The notes under the pieces are model-generated. The model had not been told where the DNA came from. It did no database searches and was given only the letters and a program-made list of their open reading frames with translations. A DNA stretch of 64,000 nucleotides from Litsea cubeba. Taxonomy: Eukaryota; Streptophyta; Magnoliopsida; Laurales; Lauraceae. Location of the stretch: positions 52,354,842 through 52,418,841 of the forward strand of contig CM022955.1 in the NCBI GenBank assembly GCA_012931725.1, in the 5' to 3' direction. Of this stretch, positions 22,908 through 35,715 are shown one piece after another. Within the stretch, counting starts at the first letter, position 1, and every line of letters starts with the position of its first letter. Made by a program: the position numbers and the translations under genes.

Positions 22908-25900
22908 ATTGATTCAGGAGCCACCAGGCACATATCAAGAACCAAGGTTGTCGAATTCAAAGAGATGAAACAAAGAGATCAAAGTATTTACATGGGGAAT
23001 GAAACATTATGTGATGTGTTGGGTGTAGGGAAAGTCAAAATTCCCTTACCAACTGGAAAATCCCTATATCCCTCCGACATTTTCTTTGCTCCGTTATGAG
23101 GAGGAGCGTCATCTCTGTGAGCCAATTGGCTATGAATGGATTCAAAATCAGATTTAAAGATAAAAAGGTTACAATTGGCATGCGCGGTCAAGTTTTAGTC
23201 AATGATTTTCTTTCTGATAAATTGTATTTGCTGGACACTATTAATGATAACATGAAATCTAGTTCTCATTATTCTGTTGTGTGTGAATGTGTGTATGGAT
23301 GGTTTGGCAATGTTATGGCATATGAGATTAAGGCACATTAACAAAAACAGAGTAAGTAGAATGGTTAGGGGTGGACTCTAACCAGATTTAGGTTTAGTGG
23401 AGTACCCTATATGTGAACCATGTCTAAGTGGAAAAATAGTCAAGAAACCATTTCCAAAAGGAACTAGAAGTTCAGAAATATTAACCATAATTCATTCTGA
23501 TATTTGTTGACCATTAAATGTCCAAAATAGAACAGGGGAGGACTATTTTATCACATTTATTGATGACTACAACAGATATGGTTATGTGTACCTGATTAAA
23601 CACAAACATGAGGCCTTAAAAGTATTTCAAATATATGCTGCTGAGGTCCAAAATAAAAAGGGCAAGAAAATAAAATGAATTAGATCCGATAGGGGGGGTG
23701 AATATACATCGGAACTGTTTAAAGCATATTGTGCATGTGAGGGAATCATTCATGAATATTTGATTCCATATACCCCACAACAAAATGGCGTGGCTGAGAG
23801 GAGGAATAGAACCTTAATGGATATGGTAAGGTCAATGATCAGCCACGAGAGACTTCTGCTGCATTTGTGAGGAAAAGCATTAAACACAGCACAATATATC
23901 TTGAACAAAGTACCCTCCAAAAGTGTGCCCAAGACCCCGTATGAATTATAGACTGGTGCCAAACCAAATTTATAACATGTGAGAGTTTAGGGCTACCCTG
24001 TACATGTCCTGCTACCACCACAAGAAAGACATAAACTGCAAGCAAAAATGACGAAAAATTGTTCTTTCGTTGGCTATCCATTACATTCTAAAGGATATCG
24101 TGTGTATGATCACGATAATAGGATAATCATGGAATGCTGAGATGTGTTTTTCCTTTAGGATCGGACCGTCAGTCCTAGAGTAGAACCACAGTGTGTGGAA
24201 TTATATGAAATCTCTAAGGGCAGGGGGTTCAAACAAGTGGGGGTTCCGACGAAGAGGATGTTGGACCTCGAGTTCCTGGCCAGGGCCCACTTGAGGTGAT
24301 TGAACAACCCGATGAGCCGATTGGCAGGCCGATTCGGGTAAGGAAACAACCGACATATTTAGATGATTATTGCAGTTTATTGGGAACCGTGCAAGATTTG
24401 GATCCAAACTCTTACTCTCAAGCGATCAAAGTGCAGGATGCGCAGTATTGGTTAGAGGCTATGAGAGAGGAGATAGAATCAATTAAAAAGAACCAAGTAT
24501 GGCAATTGGTTGATATTCCAAAAAATCGAAAAGCCATTGGATGTAAATGGGTTCTTAGAAAGAAACTAAAGTCGGATGGATCCGTAGATAAATATAAAGC
24601 ACGGCTGGTAGCTAAAGGATTCACACAAGTGGAAGGAATAGATTATGTGGAGACGTTTTCTCCGGTCGTAAAATCCCAGTCCATACGAACCTTAGCAGCA
24701 TTGGTAGCATGTCGTGACCTTGAATTGCACCAAATGAATGTGAAAAATGCATTCTTGAACGGCGAATTAAAAGAAGAAATTTATATGAAACAACTTGAGG
24801 GGTTTGTGGTGTAAGTCACGAGGACAAAGTGTACAAACTTAATAGAGCATTGTATGGATTAAAACAGGCATCGAGACAATGGTATAGAAAATTTCACCAT
24901 GCCATAAGTGAAATAGGATTTGTCCCCAATAATGTAGGCACATGTTTTTATATTAAACGCAATGGGAGTAGTTACTTATATTTGTCATTATATATGGATG
25001 ACATTTTGATTACTGGTGATCAATTGGAAGCCGCAAATGAAATCAAACAATGGCTAAAGTCAATATTGGAGATGAAAGACATGGGTGAGGCAGAGTATGT
25101 CCTTGGCATTGAAATAACCCGTGATCGTCCGAATAGGCTATTGACTTTATCACTGAGAACTTGTTTGGAAACTGTGTTGAAACGGTTTGATATGGCTATG
25201 TGTAAACCAATTGACACTCCCATCTGCAAGAGCATAAAATTGTCCGGCAATCAAGGACCCACAAACGAGCAAAATAAGAAAGTGATGAGAATGAAACCTC
25301 ATGCTCAAATTGTGGGGCAGCATCATGTATGCGATGTTGCGTAAGAGACCAGACCTTGCATTCGCCGTGGGTCTCGTAAGCAGATTCCTAAGTAATCCAG
25401 GATTACAGCATTTGTATGCGGTTAAGAGGATTCTACGGTAAATCAAAGGAACATTGAATCTTCGCCTATGTTATCAAGGTGAAGTCTTGGAACTGCACGG
25501 CTACTCAAATGCAGATTGGGCCGGTGATTTAAACAAGAGATTTTCCACAACCAGCTATGTGTTTACCCTCAGAGGAGGTGCAGTTTCTTGATGTAGCAAG
25601 AAATAAACCTCTACAGCTATGTCAACAGCCGAAGCAGAGTATATAGCCTGTGGTACAGCAGTCCAGGAGGCTCTTTGGTTAAAATATTTCTAACTGATTT
25701 GGAGATAATTGGAGAAAAAGAGCATGTCCCAATGAATGTAGATGCCACATCTGCTATATCCATGGTGAATGAGACAAAATTCAACAGCCGATCAAAACAT
25801 GTTGAGATAAAGTATCACTTCATCTGAGAGAAGGCTGAAAAAAAAATAGATAGAAATTTTTTATATGCCTTTAGAGGAATTGGTGGCTGATGCTCTCACC

Positions 25901-25965
25901 AAGACTTTGCCTGCAGAGGTTTTTGCAAGGCATGTGATGTGCATGGGACTGAGATATATTTGATG
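22908..25965 (+). pseudogene. Copia pol relic: protease, integrase, RT, RNase H
   Basis: The protease motif IDSGATRHI follows a tryptophan and a TGA stop at about 22905. Integrase core pieces are clear (FIDDYNRYGYVYL, IRSDRGGEYTS, PQQNGVAERRNR) but contain several stops. RT is best preserved: CKWVLRKKLKSDGSVD, ARLVAKGFTQVEGIDY, HQMNVKNAFLNG and the catalytic LYMDDILITGDQ at about 24990. RNase H remnants (SNADWAGDLNKR, STAEAEYIACG) run to about 25960. No intact product is possible. Confidence 0.9.
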
Positions 25966-25993
25966 TACATGGCATTCTTGCCAAGTGGGAGAT

Positions 25994-26340
25994 TGTAGAA
26001 AATCATATGGCCCGCATGCCATGGGTGCCACGTCAGATCAAGCAAGGCTGATACCATCAGAGAATACAATCCCACTTAATGTAAGACTTGATAAGACTTG
26101 ATCTGGTCCCACTTATAAGACTCCAAATAGGATTAGTGGATGTGGGTTTCTTGGCAAAGAAGTCTCTAATAAGTGTGACTCTTTGGGACTTGTCTATATA
26201 AGATAAGGGAGCCCTAGGGTTGGTATTATTCCATCTCACAGGAAAGACAGGAGGCGAAGAGATCCGTGGAGCTTCCCAATTGCCGGAACGCATATAGATC
26301 TATGGGCCACGTGTCGGAGTCTCCGCATCCAAATCCATCA
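25994..26340 (+). repeat. 3' LTR of decayed copia element
   Basis: Begins tgtagaaaatcatatggccc, ends aatccatca and is followed by the TSD tcaag. A 10-bp duplication (gacttgataagacttgat) distinguishes it from the 5' LTR. Confidence 0.9.
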
Positions 26341-26345
26341 TCAAG

Positions 26346-27014
26346 AACGTGGGCCATTAGATTGAGGATGACCTTGTACTTCTACCCTCTAATCTTGACC
26401 CAAATTTGTGGGTTGTTCCTCATTTATTAGACAGAAGTCAATGTTGAACAGTTGTGATGGTCCATCAGTTTTTTTTAAACCAAGTTTATAAAAAACTAAA
26501 TAAATAATTATATATAATGTATTTGTTGAGATAATTTATATAAGAAATGGGAAAAGATGAGACTTATTATATTATATTACAATATATATTACTAAATAAA
26601 ATCTAAAGTCTAATTTAATAAATACCTTGAAGAGAAAGAGGGAGGGGGGCTAATAGCCTATAGAGAAGTTCTGAGAGAGCGAGAGAGAGCTTCTTCAGCA
26701 GTCTTTGTCACCCACAAACTTCTTAGCCTTTGAAAGGTTGAAAAGAGTTATTGGTGCCTTAGAAAATCTAAGAAGAGTAAGAGAGCTTAGAAAGAGTGTA
26801 TATGAACTTAGAGAGAGTGTAGATGAGTGTTGACGAATGAGAGGAGATGAGGTATCTATAAACTTTCAAAGTGTTTGTTGACCATTTTTTGGCCGTTTGG
26901 GGGCGGGGGCGTGGGGGGGACCCCTCCTATTTGACCCTTTTTTTTTTTTTTTGTGGGGCGGCGGGGCAAGGGGGTGTTTAAATGTGTAAAAAACCAATTT
27001 TTGAGCTTTAGATT
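26346..27014. other. Non-coding remainder of the hAT element
   Basis: A/T-rich sequence with a (ga)n-like patch at about 26660-26690, a G/T-rich stretch at 26885-26960, and no reading frame of note. Confidence 0.35.
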
Positions 27015-27290
27015 TGGGGGTGTTTAAAAATATGACCGTTATACTCATGTCGGGACATGCCTTGTACCAGGTTGTGTTGTGTCTCGGTCCAGGCACCTTG
27101 GCCCAGGACGAGACGGAAAAGGCAACGGCCTAGGGTCCCGCAGTCCTACACGGCCTGTCTTGTTGGTCGTGCCATGCTTGGCCGGCATGGTCAATGCGGT
27201 CAATGGGCCATGCACGCCCTAGGCACATTATGTTTTTGTGTTGGGTGGGGCCGTGCTGTAACTTAAATCCCTACATGCTACATGCCGTTT

Positions 27291-27332
<42 letters not shown>

Positions 27333-27800
27333 TTATAATTGTCAAAAGTGCTGAAATGACACAATCCCTACTATTTGACCTTTATTTATTTATTTATTTA
27401 TTTTTATTTTGGGAGCATTGGATTTGGGGGGGGGGGGGGGGGGGGGGGGGGCAGCATTATAATTGTCAAAAGTGCTGAAATGACACAATCCCTACTATTT
27501 GACCTTTATTTATTTATTTATTTATTTTTATTTTGGGAGCATTGGATTTGGGGGTGTTTAAAAACATGACCGTTCATGTCAGGTCGTGCCTTTTGCCAGG
27601 TTGTGCTTAGTTGTGGCCCAGACACCTTGGCCACGGCCTAGGGCCCCGTGGTCCTACACGGCCTGTCTTGTTGGTCGTGTCGTGCTTCGCCGGGCATGGT
27701 CAATGCGGTCAATGGGCCATGTACGCCCCCAAGCACGGTATTTTTTGTGCTGGGTCGGGCCGTGCCATAACTTAAACCCCTACATGCTACATGACCTTTT
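27015..27800. repeat. Duplicated hAT-end block with two long G runs
   Basis: The segment 27015-27290 (atttgggggtgtttaaaaa through acatgctacatg) reappears at 27545-27797. Between them a 124-bp unit starting cattataattgtcaaaagt occurs at 27331 and 27455. G runs of 38 (27293-27330) and 26 (27426-27451) lie at the unit junctions. Confidence 0.8.
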
Positions 27801-28782
27801 GTAATTAAACACTTTCTTTATTAGACCCACTCTTTTTTTTCATCTCTTGAATTTAGCATTCACTTTATCATACTATAGAGGTAAATTACCCAAACTGGCT
27901 AGAGTCTAGACTGCATTGGAATGTGCCTTAGTGAATGTTGGGAAAAGATCACGAACACAGTCAATGAAAAAGAGCTGCCACGCAAGAGAAAGGACTAAGG
28001 ATTTGACAGTTGGGTGAGAGTGGGACTCCCAACCACTGGGTAGTTCCTTCATCCTCTGCAAAAGACTTGCTACTTGGCTGGTGGCATCAATGCCTGCCTT
28101 ATTGATTGTTTGTAGGGTTGTTTAATGGAGCCAAGCTCCGGCCCACCTTATGATCACTTAGATCCTCTAGAACTCATTAAACTCGTGAAGTTACACTAAA
28201 CAAAATCTTGACACTCATCAAAGTGCTGTAGCCCTGTAGGCCGTGGGATTGATCATGAGAATTTTGGACCAGAGGATTTTGCCCAACAACAACGACTTAG
28301 CTATTGAAGGCCCTTGAAAAGTGCATCTCCTATGATAAAGTAGTTGCCATATTTCACTCAATGATGGGAGTGATAAGACCTTTTCAAACCCTCAGCACCT
28401 CCACGAATGTGATGCATTTAGGACGGCCACTCAAATACATGTATGTACCTATTAGCGGGTTAAATTTCATGCAAAGTGAATAATAATTATAATTGATCTC
28501 CTAATGTAAATAAGTATTAATTGATAAAAAAAAACATTAATTGATTAAATGATAAATCAATTTGGGTAATCATTAGAATATAAATTCAATGTAATTAGTT
28601 AAAAAGAAATCCATATATAGCAGCTTCAAAAACAACATATGCAAAACATCCCCGGTGAATGTGAACAATGGCTTCTATAAAAGGGTGGATGGGTCGTTGG
28701 ATATGATGGGCCCATGTATGTGGAGACAAAGGATGGATTGGATAAAACGGTCCATTCATATAAAAGTTAGATGTGTAGGATA
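27801..28782. other. Gene-free stretch
   Basis: No recognisable gene or element; mixed composition, becoming A/T-rich towards 28500-28650. Confidence 0.4.
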
Positions 28783-28791
28783 TTTATTTAA

Positions 28792-30251
28792 GAGAAGGGC
28801 TCCCTTAAGCTGCAGCTTAGGGGAGCCCATCAGCTGAATCGTGGGAATCCCAAGTGTGCCGCAAGTCCTAATTCGTGGAACTCATTTTGGACGCCCGCCC
28901 ATTTTCCCCCTTTCCCTCTTTTTCTCTCTAACCTAGTCGATCAAAGAACGATCAAAGAAAGGGAAAAAAAGTCTCTCATCTCCCTCTCCTTCCCTCATCT
29001 AAAACGCAGCACCTTCTCCAGGTTTAGATCGAGCTCTCCTTCGACTTTCCTCATCTGAAATGTAGCGCCGCGTTCGAGTGGCTTTCAGCTAGCTACCTAT
29101 GCAGAGTCCCAACTAATTTTCTTCCGTTCCATGCTTGGGTCTTCACTGCTGATGGCTCCCCTTCTCTTTTTTTCATTTTAGCTTCATCTATTCGGGAATG
29201 GCTAGGCAGGCCTACATGAACTTGAGATTAACACACTTAATGAGTTTATCTGGAAAAGGTGCCTTAAAAGGAGATGTTGTCGATGAACCAAATGCTCTTG
29301 GAAATGGAGAAATGAAAAGGGCTAGGTTGTGGCTGTAAAATATTGTATTGTGTCTTCTATGCAAAGACTCGATAATGTGGTTTCACAGTGAAGTTGTCCA
29401 TATAAAATCAAATATGAACTGATAAGTTTTTGAGAAATGATAAATTGATCATTAGTGTTTTCCATGATTCCATTCCTCCCCATTTCTCCAGCATCTATCC
29501 AATTACTAGATTCAGATTATTCTTCTATGAGTTGAGGATTCTCTTGGTCTATTTAGAGAAGAAAAAAGTAGAATGAGAATTATATCATGAACAGAACATG
29601 TTAGATGTAATCAATCTTGAGTGAAATAAATGAATGTGTGTTTGGGAGTTTGTCCCTTTTTTGGTCCTTGTTCAGTCCAAGTATGAATATTCTTGTTTTA
29701 ATCGAAGGCAAATATTTTTTTTTTTCAATCCAAATGGTTTACAAAAGGGCATCTCATATTGCAGAGTTCATGTTGATTATATATCCTATGTAGGTGCTTC
29801 AATTGAGAGAAAAAACCTATGACACATCAGACTCATAAGAAGGGTTTTTTTTTCTAGTTTCTACCGATTAGAGAGAGAGAGAGAGAGCAGCAACAGGCGT
29901 AGAAGCCATGGATGGCCGCATATCCGGTCTGGCAATCGAAAGAGTCCCCTCAATCGTTAGGTTAGAGGGGAGGCAGTCTGGCGAGGGAGAGAGGGGAGGC
30001 GCAGAGGCGATGGAGAGAGGAAAAGTGCAGAGGCGATGGAGAGAGAAAGAGGGGTAGGGGAGTGGGTAATCAGACACCATCGCATGAGAGGGAGAGGCTC
30101 TGGACCGAGAGGGAGAGAGGCGAGAGGGAACCATTTTCGATTTAGGTTAGAAATTTTACTATATGGAGGCGGGCCCTGAAAAACTCCACACGTGGGATTC
30201 CCACGATTCAGCTGATGGCTCCCCTAAGCTGCAGCTTAGGGAGCCCTCCTC
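28792..30251. mobile_element. Non-autonomous MULE (Mutator-like), 1460 bp
   Basis: A 9-bp TSD tttatttaa flanks it at 28783-28791 and 30252-30260. The TIRs start gagaagggctccct on the left and gaggagggctccct (reverse complement) on the right and stay alike for about 65 bp (through gctgcagcttagg and gaatcgtgggaatccca). Nine-base TSDs with long TIRs are characteristic of Mutator-like elements. No transposase is present. The interior has a pyrimidine-rich, 5'UTR-like part, a possible splice acceptor and a short ORF, so gene capture is possible. Confidence 0.85.
29198..29338 (+). other. Short ORF inside the MULE
   Basis: A 46-codon frame starting MARQAYMNLRL and ending RARLWL lies just after ttttcattttag, which looks like a splice acceptor, and after a pyrimidine-rich region. 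I do not recognise it. It could be a captured exon fragment or chance. Confidence 0.2.
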
Positions 30252-30260
30252 TTTATTTAA

Positions 30261-32170
30261 TGGGGTCCTGGACATTTAAGTTGATATTGTAAGTAATAAC
30301 TCTTATGGCTGATGTGGCTTAAGGAGAAAGGAGAGTTCTTTTGTCTCTATCCTCATTGTCATGGCAAAAAAGAGGGTAAATATAAGATGTGCAGGGCTTT
30401 ATTTGGTGAGTCTTGGACATATAGTTGATGTTTAGCATAATGACTCTTATGTTAGATGTGGCTTAAGGAGAAAAAGAGTTGACCATTTTATCTCCAACAA
30501 GTATAGCTTTTAAGAGAATGGCTCCTTAGCCAAGTGATAAGGAGTGACAGTTCTCATCTAGGGGTCAAATTTGGGGTACGCCACCTCTTTCTGCTTGTGG
30601 GGCTCCTTTCACATTTGAGTGGGCTGTCTTTACATGTGTGTGCAAACTCTCTCTTGAGTCCCAGCCACCTTGGCTTTTGCACCTGTTATTGCCGAGTTAG
30701 CCCTTCCAGCACCGAATGAGTTTTACTTCAGCATGAGAAAATCTCTCATAAGAACAGAACTCCAAAAATATTCTATGTTCAATTCAAACATATCCTCTTT
30801 AAAAAGGGGGTAACTTGAGTTCACATGAGTCCAGCCCTCAATGGGCTATGTTTTGGTTGTGTTCTTAAGCTCGTTGCATGAATGTATTATCTTTCAACCA
30901 CCTGTTAAATAAAATGAGGTCTAGATCATTGTATTATTTTAGGGTTTGTTCGTGTTGACAAGTTTAGAAGGATGAGATTGAATGTTTTGCAAATGGCTGA
31001 GCGAGCCTAACTTCGGGCCCATTGATTGCATTTGAGAATTCATAAGAACTCAATGTGGTGCATTCTATCAAAGGCTTAAAATTGACTAATTAAAAGATAG
31101 TAATCGCCAATGCCATCAAATAGTCTTCTCTTGGATGGTGTATATTTGTCTAGCCATCAGATTGTAATAAAATGAGGTTTTTATCTACCACCATGTTGCT
31201 TGCTTAGTCTCAATCTTTGATAAAGAATGAGGGTATAATGTCATGTTGTAAGATCTTACACCTCATTAAGCTACCACTTATCACAAAACCAATTGGTGAT
31301 GAGAAATGACACAACAATAATTTTATGGTAATGGCGAGGGTCCGACCACAATTATGACTGCTCATTAGCAAGGGTGGACGTTGACTTCAATACATATCTA
31401 CACTCTATGTCTGATGGGTAGTGTACACAAAAAATTAAAAATAGATTTTATTCTCTTCAAGCCCTGGGCCTGGTCTTGGCCCGTGAGGGTTCGATAACGG
31501 CGTAGGAGTGTAGATCTTCTAATGGCTTCAGCCCACCAAGTGCCCAACCTCCATATGTTGAGGGCAGGGTTTGGACAACCCTAGGCTTGGCTCTTTGACA
31601 AACTCTATCAAAATGTTTACTCTTTTGTGTGATAAATTATTGTAGTAGTAGTTGTTGTATTGATATCATTTGCTATCGATGAAAAGTGCAAAATAATAAA
31701 CTATAATCAATATTCCTTATCAGTAAGGATTAACTCTCTTTTTTTCTGAACAAATGTCGTAGGGCTTCAAGCATTCAAGGGCCTACATCAATCCAACTCA
31801 AGCATTGATTGTGTAAAAGATGCTCAAGTTCATGTCATGGGCCTATAAACACACGTCAAATTCAGCCCATGGCTAAGCTTCAAATGGGCTAAGCTGGATT
31901 GGCCCATGAGCACTACACTAATACATTACCCAGGAGTGTCACGACCCAAAACCGAATTCCTTTCGAGTCGCGATTATTTTTATATAGTCACACTACAAAA
32001 CTCACACGTGTCATCAATAATACACTTATCCATTATCTCTCCTAAATATTCTCCTACAAATTTGAATTTTTTATAGATTCTCTTAAATCATTAGTTATTA
32101 GATAATGGCAAAAACTTCCCTTTTGAGATAAGGGAGTTTTTGAGAAATTTCTCACATATATATATATATA
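30261..32170. other. Gene-free stretch with small repeats
   Basis: A short direct repeat (atgtggcttaaggagaaa) occurs at about 30310 and 30458. A tRNA-like patch near 30525-30590 (ttagccaagtgataagg, then ggggtcaaatttgg) could be a SINE head. A gtcacgacccaaaaccg at about 31939 resembles the start of a Del-type LTR. None is firm. Confidence 0.35.
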
Positions 32171-32179
32171 TATATAAAT

Positions 32180-32555
32180 GAACAAGGCTTTCTTAAGCTC
32201 AACCTTAGAATAAGCTAAGTTCAAGTGTGTGGTGGGGCCCACCTGTGGGACCCACATGGGATGGGAATTGAGGGAATTTCAAGGACTCCTTGTGATCTTA
32301 CTCTCTGTAAAAAATAAGCTCCAACCATAATTCTATCATCTCCATATAAGCCCAAAATTTAATAGTTCAACATCTATTTGGATCGATATATAGTCGATCC
32401 AACAATCCAGTAAATTCAGATCTGGTCGAAAGTTGGTGGACATGTGCAATTTAGGAGGGTCATGTGTTGGTCCATTGGATGTACCAAAGGTGGCCCCCAC
32501 AAACATGAGCTTACGAAATTTTATTTAAGGTTGAGCTTAGGAGAGCCTTGCTCTC
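32180..32555. mobile_element. MITE, 376 bp
   Basis: Left end gaacaaggctttcttaagct and right end (reverse complement) gagagcaaggctctcctaag, continuing through ctcaacctta, form imperfect TIRs of about 30 bp. TAAAT flanks both sides (32175-32179, 32556-32560). An (at)n tract precedes it. The superfamily is undetermined. Confidence 0.65.
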
Positions 32556-32865
32556 TAAATATAAATATATATCTATATATAATGCATGATGATTATGGTA
32601 GTATGGAAAGATCCATATAAGGCCTACCTATATGTAAAGTTTTGAGTAATAAGATCATCCAAACCTATTGATCCAGGACCCTTAAAATTTAATGGTTTAG
32701 ATGCATCATTTTATTATTATTTCAATCCAATGGTAAGGAAAAGTTCGATGCTTGTCAAACTTGGACTTGTGAGCATTCATGCGAGGGTAGTGTGTGAGAA
32801 AAAACTAGATTCACTCAATATGGGCCCCACAACTAAAAAAGAGGGGCGAAAAAAGGGTTGAGAAT

Positions 32866-32897
<32 letters not shown>

Positions 32898-33647
32898 ACC
32901 ATTAAGGGCCCGTTTGTTAATTTCACTCTAAACATCCAATCAAAAGTACTTTTTACCAAAACTCCCTCCATCTTTTCTAACAAAAAATCAAAAAGCAACT
33001 ACATTTACTCACTAAAAGACAAAAATACTATATTTCCCTATACAAAAAGTCAAAAATATTTCATCCCGAACAACTAAAAATAAAATACCATCATAAATCA
33101 CTTATATTTTATTCATTCTTTTTATTTCGCTTTTTACCCATAAAAATAATGATGTGACATGTACATCACCTTCACTACACTATTTAAACTAACAAATGGG
33201 CCATAATGGGCCTATCCAATTTTCACCTATTTTTTCTTGACCTAGTTTGGTGAGTACATATTTTTCAAAATTGAAAAGTACAAGTTGAATCGAAAAACTT
33301 CAACTATAACATACAGTAATAAGTTAATTTGGGGTAGAGTCAAAACTGAATTGAAAGTCTTCTACTATAATATATAATAATATGTTAATATAGAGTCCGG
33401 TGAGAATTAAAATTTAAATGTTGCCATCAAAATTGAATTAAAGCCCTTCCACTGTAATATATAATTATAATAGGTTAGTGTAGGCTCCAGTGTTGAAATG
33501 TAGCTGCCGAAATCAAATTGAAAGTCTTCTGCTGTAATATAAGATATAATAATAGGCCTTGATTTCACATTGAGCTATATTTAGTAGCTTAAAAAAACGT
33601 AATCGCAAAATAATGTTTCAAATTGAGCTAGATTTTTAAAGGGAAAT

Positions 33648-33860
33648 CACTACAACAAAAAATACTATTGGTGACACCCTTTGGTGACAAAAAATCAATG
33701 TTGACACGGAACGCACACAAAGGTGACAAAAAATTTTTTGCTTGTCACGGAAAAGCTTTAGCCAAGGTGCCAAATAAAGAGGAGATTCGGTGACAAAAAA
33801 ACTTGTCACCGAAAGATCTAATAGATTCGGTGACAAAAACTTTTGTCACCAAATGATCTA
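33648..33860 (+). mobile_element. CACTA transposon terminus
   Basis: Starts cactacaacaaaaaatac and continues with subterminal repeats ggtgacaaaaa and its complement cttgtcaccgaaa in alternating orientation. No opposite terminus (tgttgtagtg) was found to the right, so it is an end fragment or a long decayed element. Confidence 0.6.
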
Positions 33861-35715
33861 ATTTTTTCCTCTCCCGCCTCCACAATCCCCTTTTCCCTCT
33901 CCAAACTCTTTTCTCCTTTTCCCTATCTCTTATCCGGTTATCCCTAACTCATTTATTTCCTTCCTTCCGCCTGAATCTCATGGATCTCCACTCATCTCCT
34001 CTCATATTTTCTTTCCCTCCGCTTGAATCTCATTGAAAATAACTTCTGCCCTAAAAATAACTTTTCCATTTCCCGCACCCACTCAAAGTGCATATCCATT
34101 TCCAGTGCACGCCCCTTCTTTCTCTAAATCGTGTTTGAAGCTCTGCCCCCTTTCCATTTCCAGCGGCCGCTCCAAGTGCACCTCTGTCTCTTCTCCGCTC
34201 TCCCTCACTCTTCCATCGAACAAGGTATTAATCTCTGTCTCCCTTCTCGATCTTGTTTTAATGAGTCGATAGGTGGAGCTGTCTTCATGTTATCTCTCTC
34301 TCTCTTTCTTCATCATCAACTCAACTGCATTGCCTTCTTACAACTCTCTTTCTCTATTGCATTAGCGTTTGGATACCGTTCATCTCGTTCTGGTGCATTT
34401 GATTTCTTCCAAATAAGCATTTGATTTGCTCTAGAGATGTTGTAATAGCTGTTTCTGGATTTGTTTTTGTTTTGGGGCAATGCGTTTGGTTTCTTAGGTT
34501 TTATGAATTTCAAAACTTGCATGAGTTGTGCCTTTGATTGTTTCTTGATTTCTTCTCGTTTTGATCACCAAAAGTTGCGTTCTTTCCCCTCTTTTGGTTC
34601 GGTTCTTCTTCGTGTAGTTCATCCATTGAATCTTTTCTTGTTTTTCTGTGTTTCGAGGTAATACTGAGGTGGGAAGTTTCAACTTTCATGTTTACAGGGT
34701 AAAGAGTTGTAGACACATTTTTTTTTTTTTTGGTTTTTGATTTGATGATGATAGCTTGAAATTGCAAATTTTTTTAATGGTTGAAAGGGCCTGAATAACA
34801 AGCACGTCCGGCGAGCCGAGCTCACGAGCCCTCTCCCCAACCTCTTGCAGGCTCTTTCTAATGTTTGAATTCCTGCATATTCTCTTTCTTCCTATAGTTT
34901 TCTGATCATATTGTTCTTCTTCCCTTGGAAAAGAAAGAAACAAATAGAGGTGAAAGAAATAAAGAGAATTGGGTTTTTTCGAATTTACCTTAATTCAGAT
35001 GTTTCTTTCATATCAGTTCATGAATGGGTTTTCTGGCCTGCTCTTGAGAGGGGAAAACAAGTGTTTTGTTTGTTTTTAAAGAATTTCGGGATGGATTCTT
35101 AGATTTTTACTCCCTTTCATGAAAAGAAAAGCAGAAAGACGAAGGAGGAACAAATATGAGATAAAGCCCCAAAATCACAAAACTCAGATACCTGCAGCTG
35201 TAAACCAACTCAGATTACTGTAATTTCAAATCTTAGAAATGCAGATTCTACTGTAATTTCATATGCAGATTTGTTTTTAGTACTAACACTCATCATTTGC
35301 AATCAGGCTATCTTGATCCAAAAAGCTGCACACTCCTCTACATAGGCAAAATTTCTTGTAAGATTTAGCCATTCAAGAGTAGGTCCCACAAGTTTTATGA
35401 TAGTCTTGCGTGATTTCTTCATGACATGAATCTGCAATCTCAATGTTCTGTTATTGAGCATGTTGATTATGATGTACCGAGTTTTTCAACTTGAATGTAT
35501 GGCCATGAAATCGGTGAATGAACTTGAAATATGTGTGTGAATATTTTTTGGGTAATATTTTAATGGATACTATTTAATATTTTTTGGGTACTATTTAATG
35601 GATTTAAAATATGTGTGTGAATTTTAGTTCCTGTGCAGGGTAGTTTCGGGATGGTGATGATGGATACGAGAGGGTGTGATGGCTGGGTTTGAAATATGTT
35701 TTGAGACGTAAATAG
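33861..35715. other. Pyrimidine-rich then A/T-rich stretch without a recognised gene
   Basis: 33880-34300 is C/T-rich and looks like a plant 5' UTR, possibly cargo of the CACTA element. Short frames in 34030-35100 have no recognisable domain and poor coding character. Confidence 0.35.

Larger units (their letters stand above)
20950..26340 (+). mobile_element. Full-length decayed Ty1/copia retrotransposon
   Basis: LTRs at 20950-21272 and 25994-26340, a perfect TSD tcaag (20945-20949 and 26341-26345), an initiator tRNA-Met primer site and a purine tract (aagtgggagat) before the 3' LTR define it. Domain order gag, protease, integrase, RT, RNase H is that of copia. Stops occur in every pol domain and the LTRs have diverged by many substitutions and indels, so it is old. 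It is nested in the hAT transposon. Confidence 0.95.
18533..27282 (-). mobile_element. Decayed hAT transposon, split by a copia insertion
   Basis: The left end (taggggcataaattgggc followed by gccgtgccgtgacgtgcc) and the right end (reverse complement of about 27230-27273: tagggatttaag, then gcacggcccc) have the TIR and GC-rich subterminal look of hAT elements. Between them lies a transposase relic reading leftwards. Without the copia element (20950-26345) the length would be about 3.35 kb, a normal size for a hAT. The hexamer catgct abuts or nearly abuts both ends, but a clean 8-bp duplication is not seen. A second copy of the right end lies at about 27555-27797, so the right border is tentative. 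Confidence 0.6.

Noticed and set aside
30525..30720. Possible tRNA-derived SINE or tRNA gene
   Set aside because: A- and B-box-like motifs are present, but no cloverleaf, poly(A) tail or target duplication could be shown.
31937..32000. Del-type LTR start gtcacgacccaaaacc
   Set aside because: Only a few dozen bases resemble an LTR end and no partner or TSD was found.
34033..34424. Overlapping frames in the pyrimidine-rich block
   Set aside because: Ser/Leu/Phe-rich translations of C/T-rich DNA without domains or splice structure.
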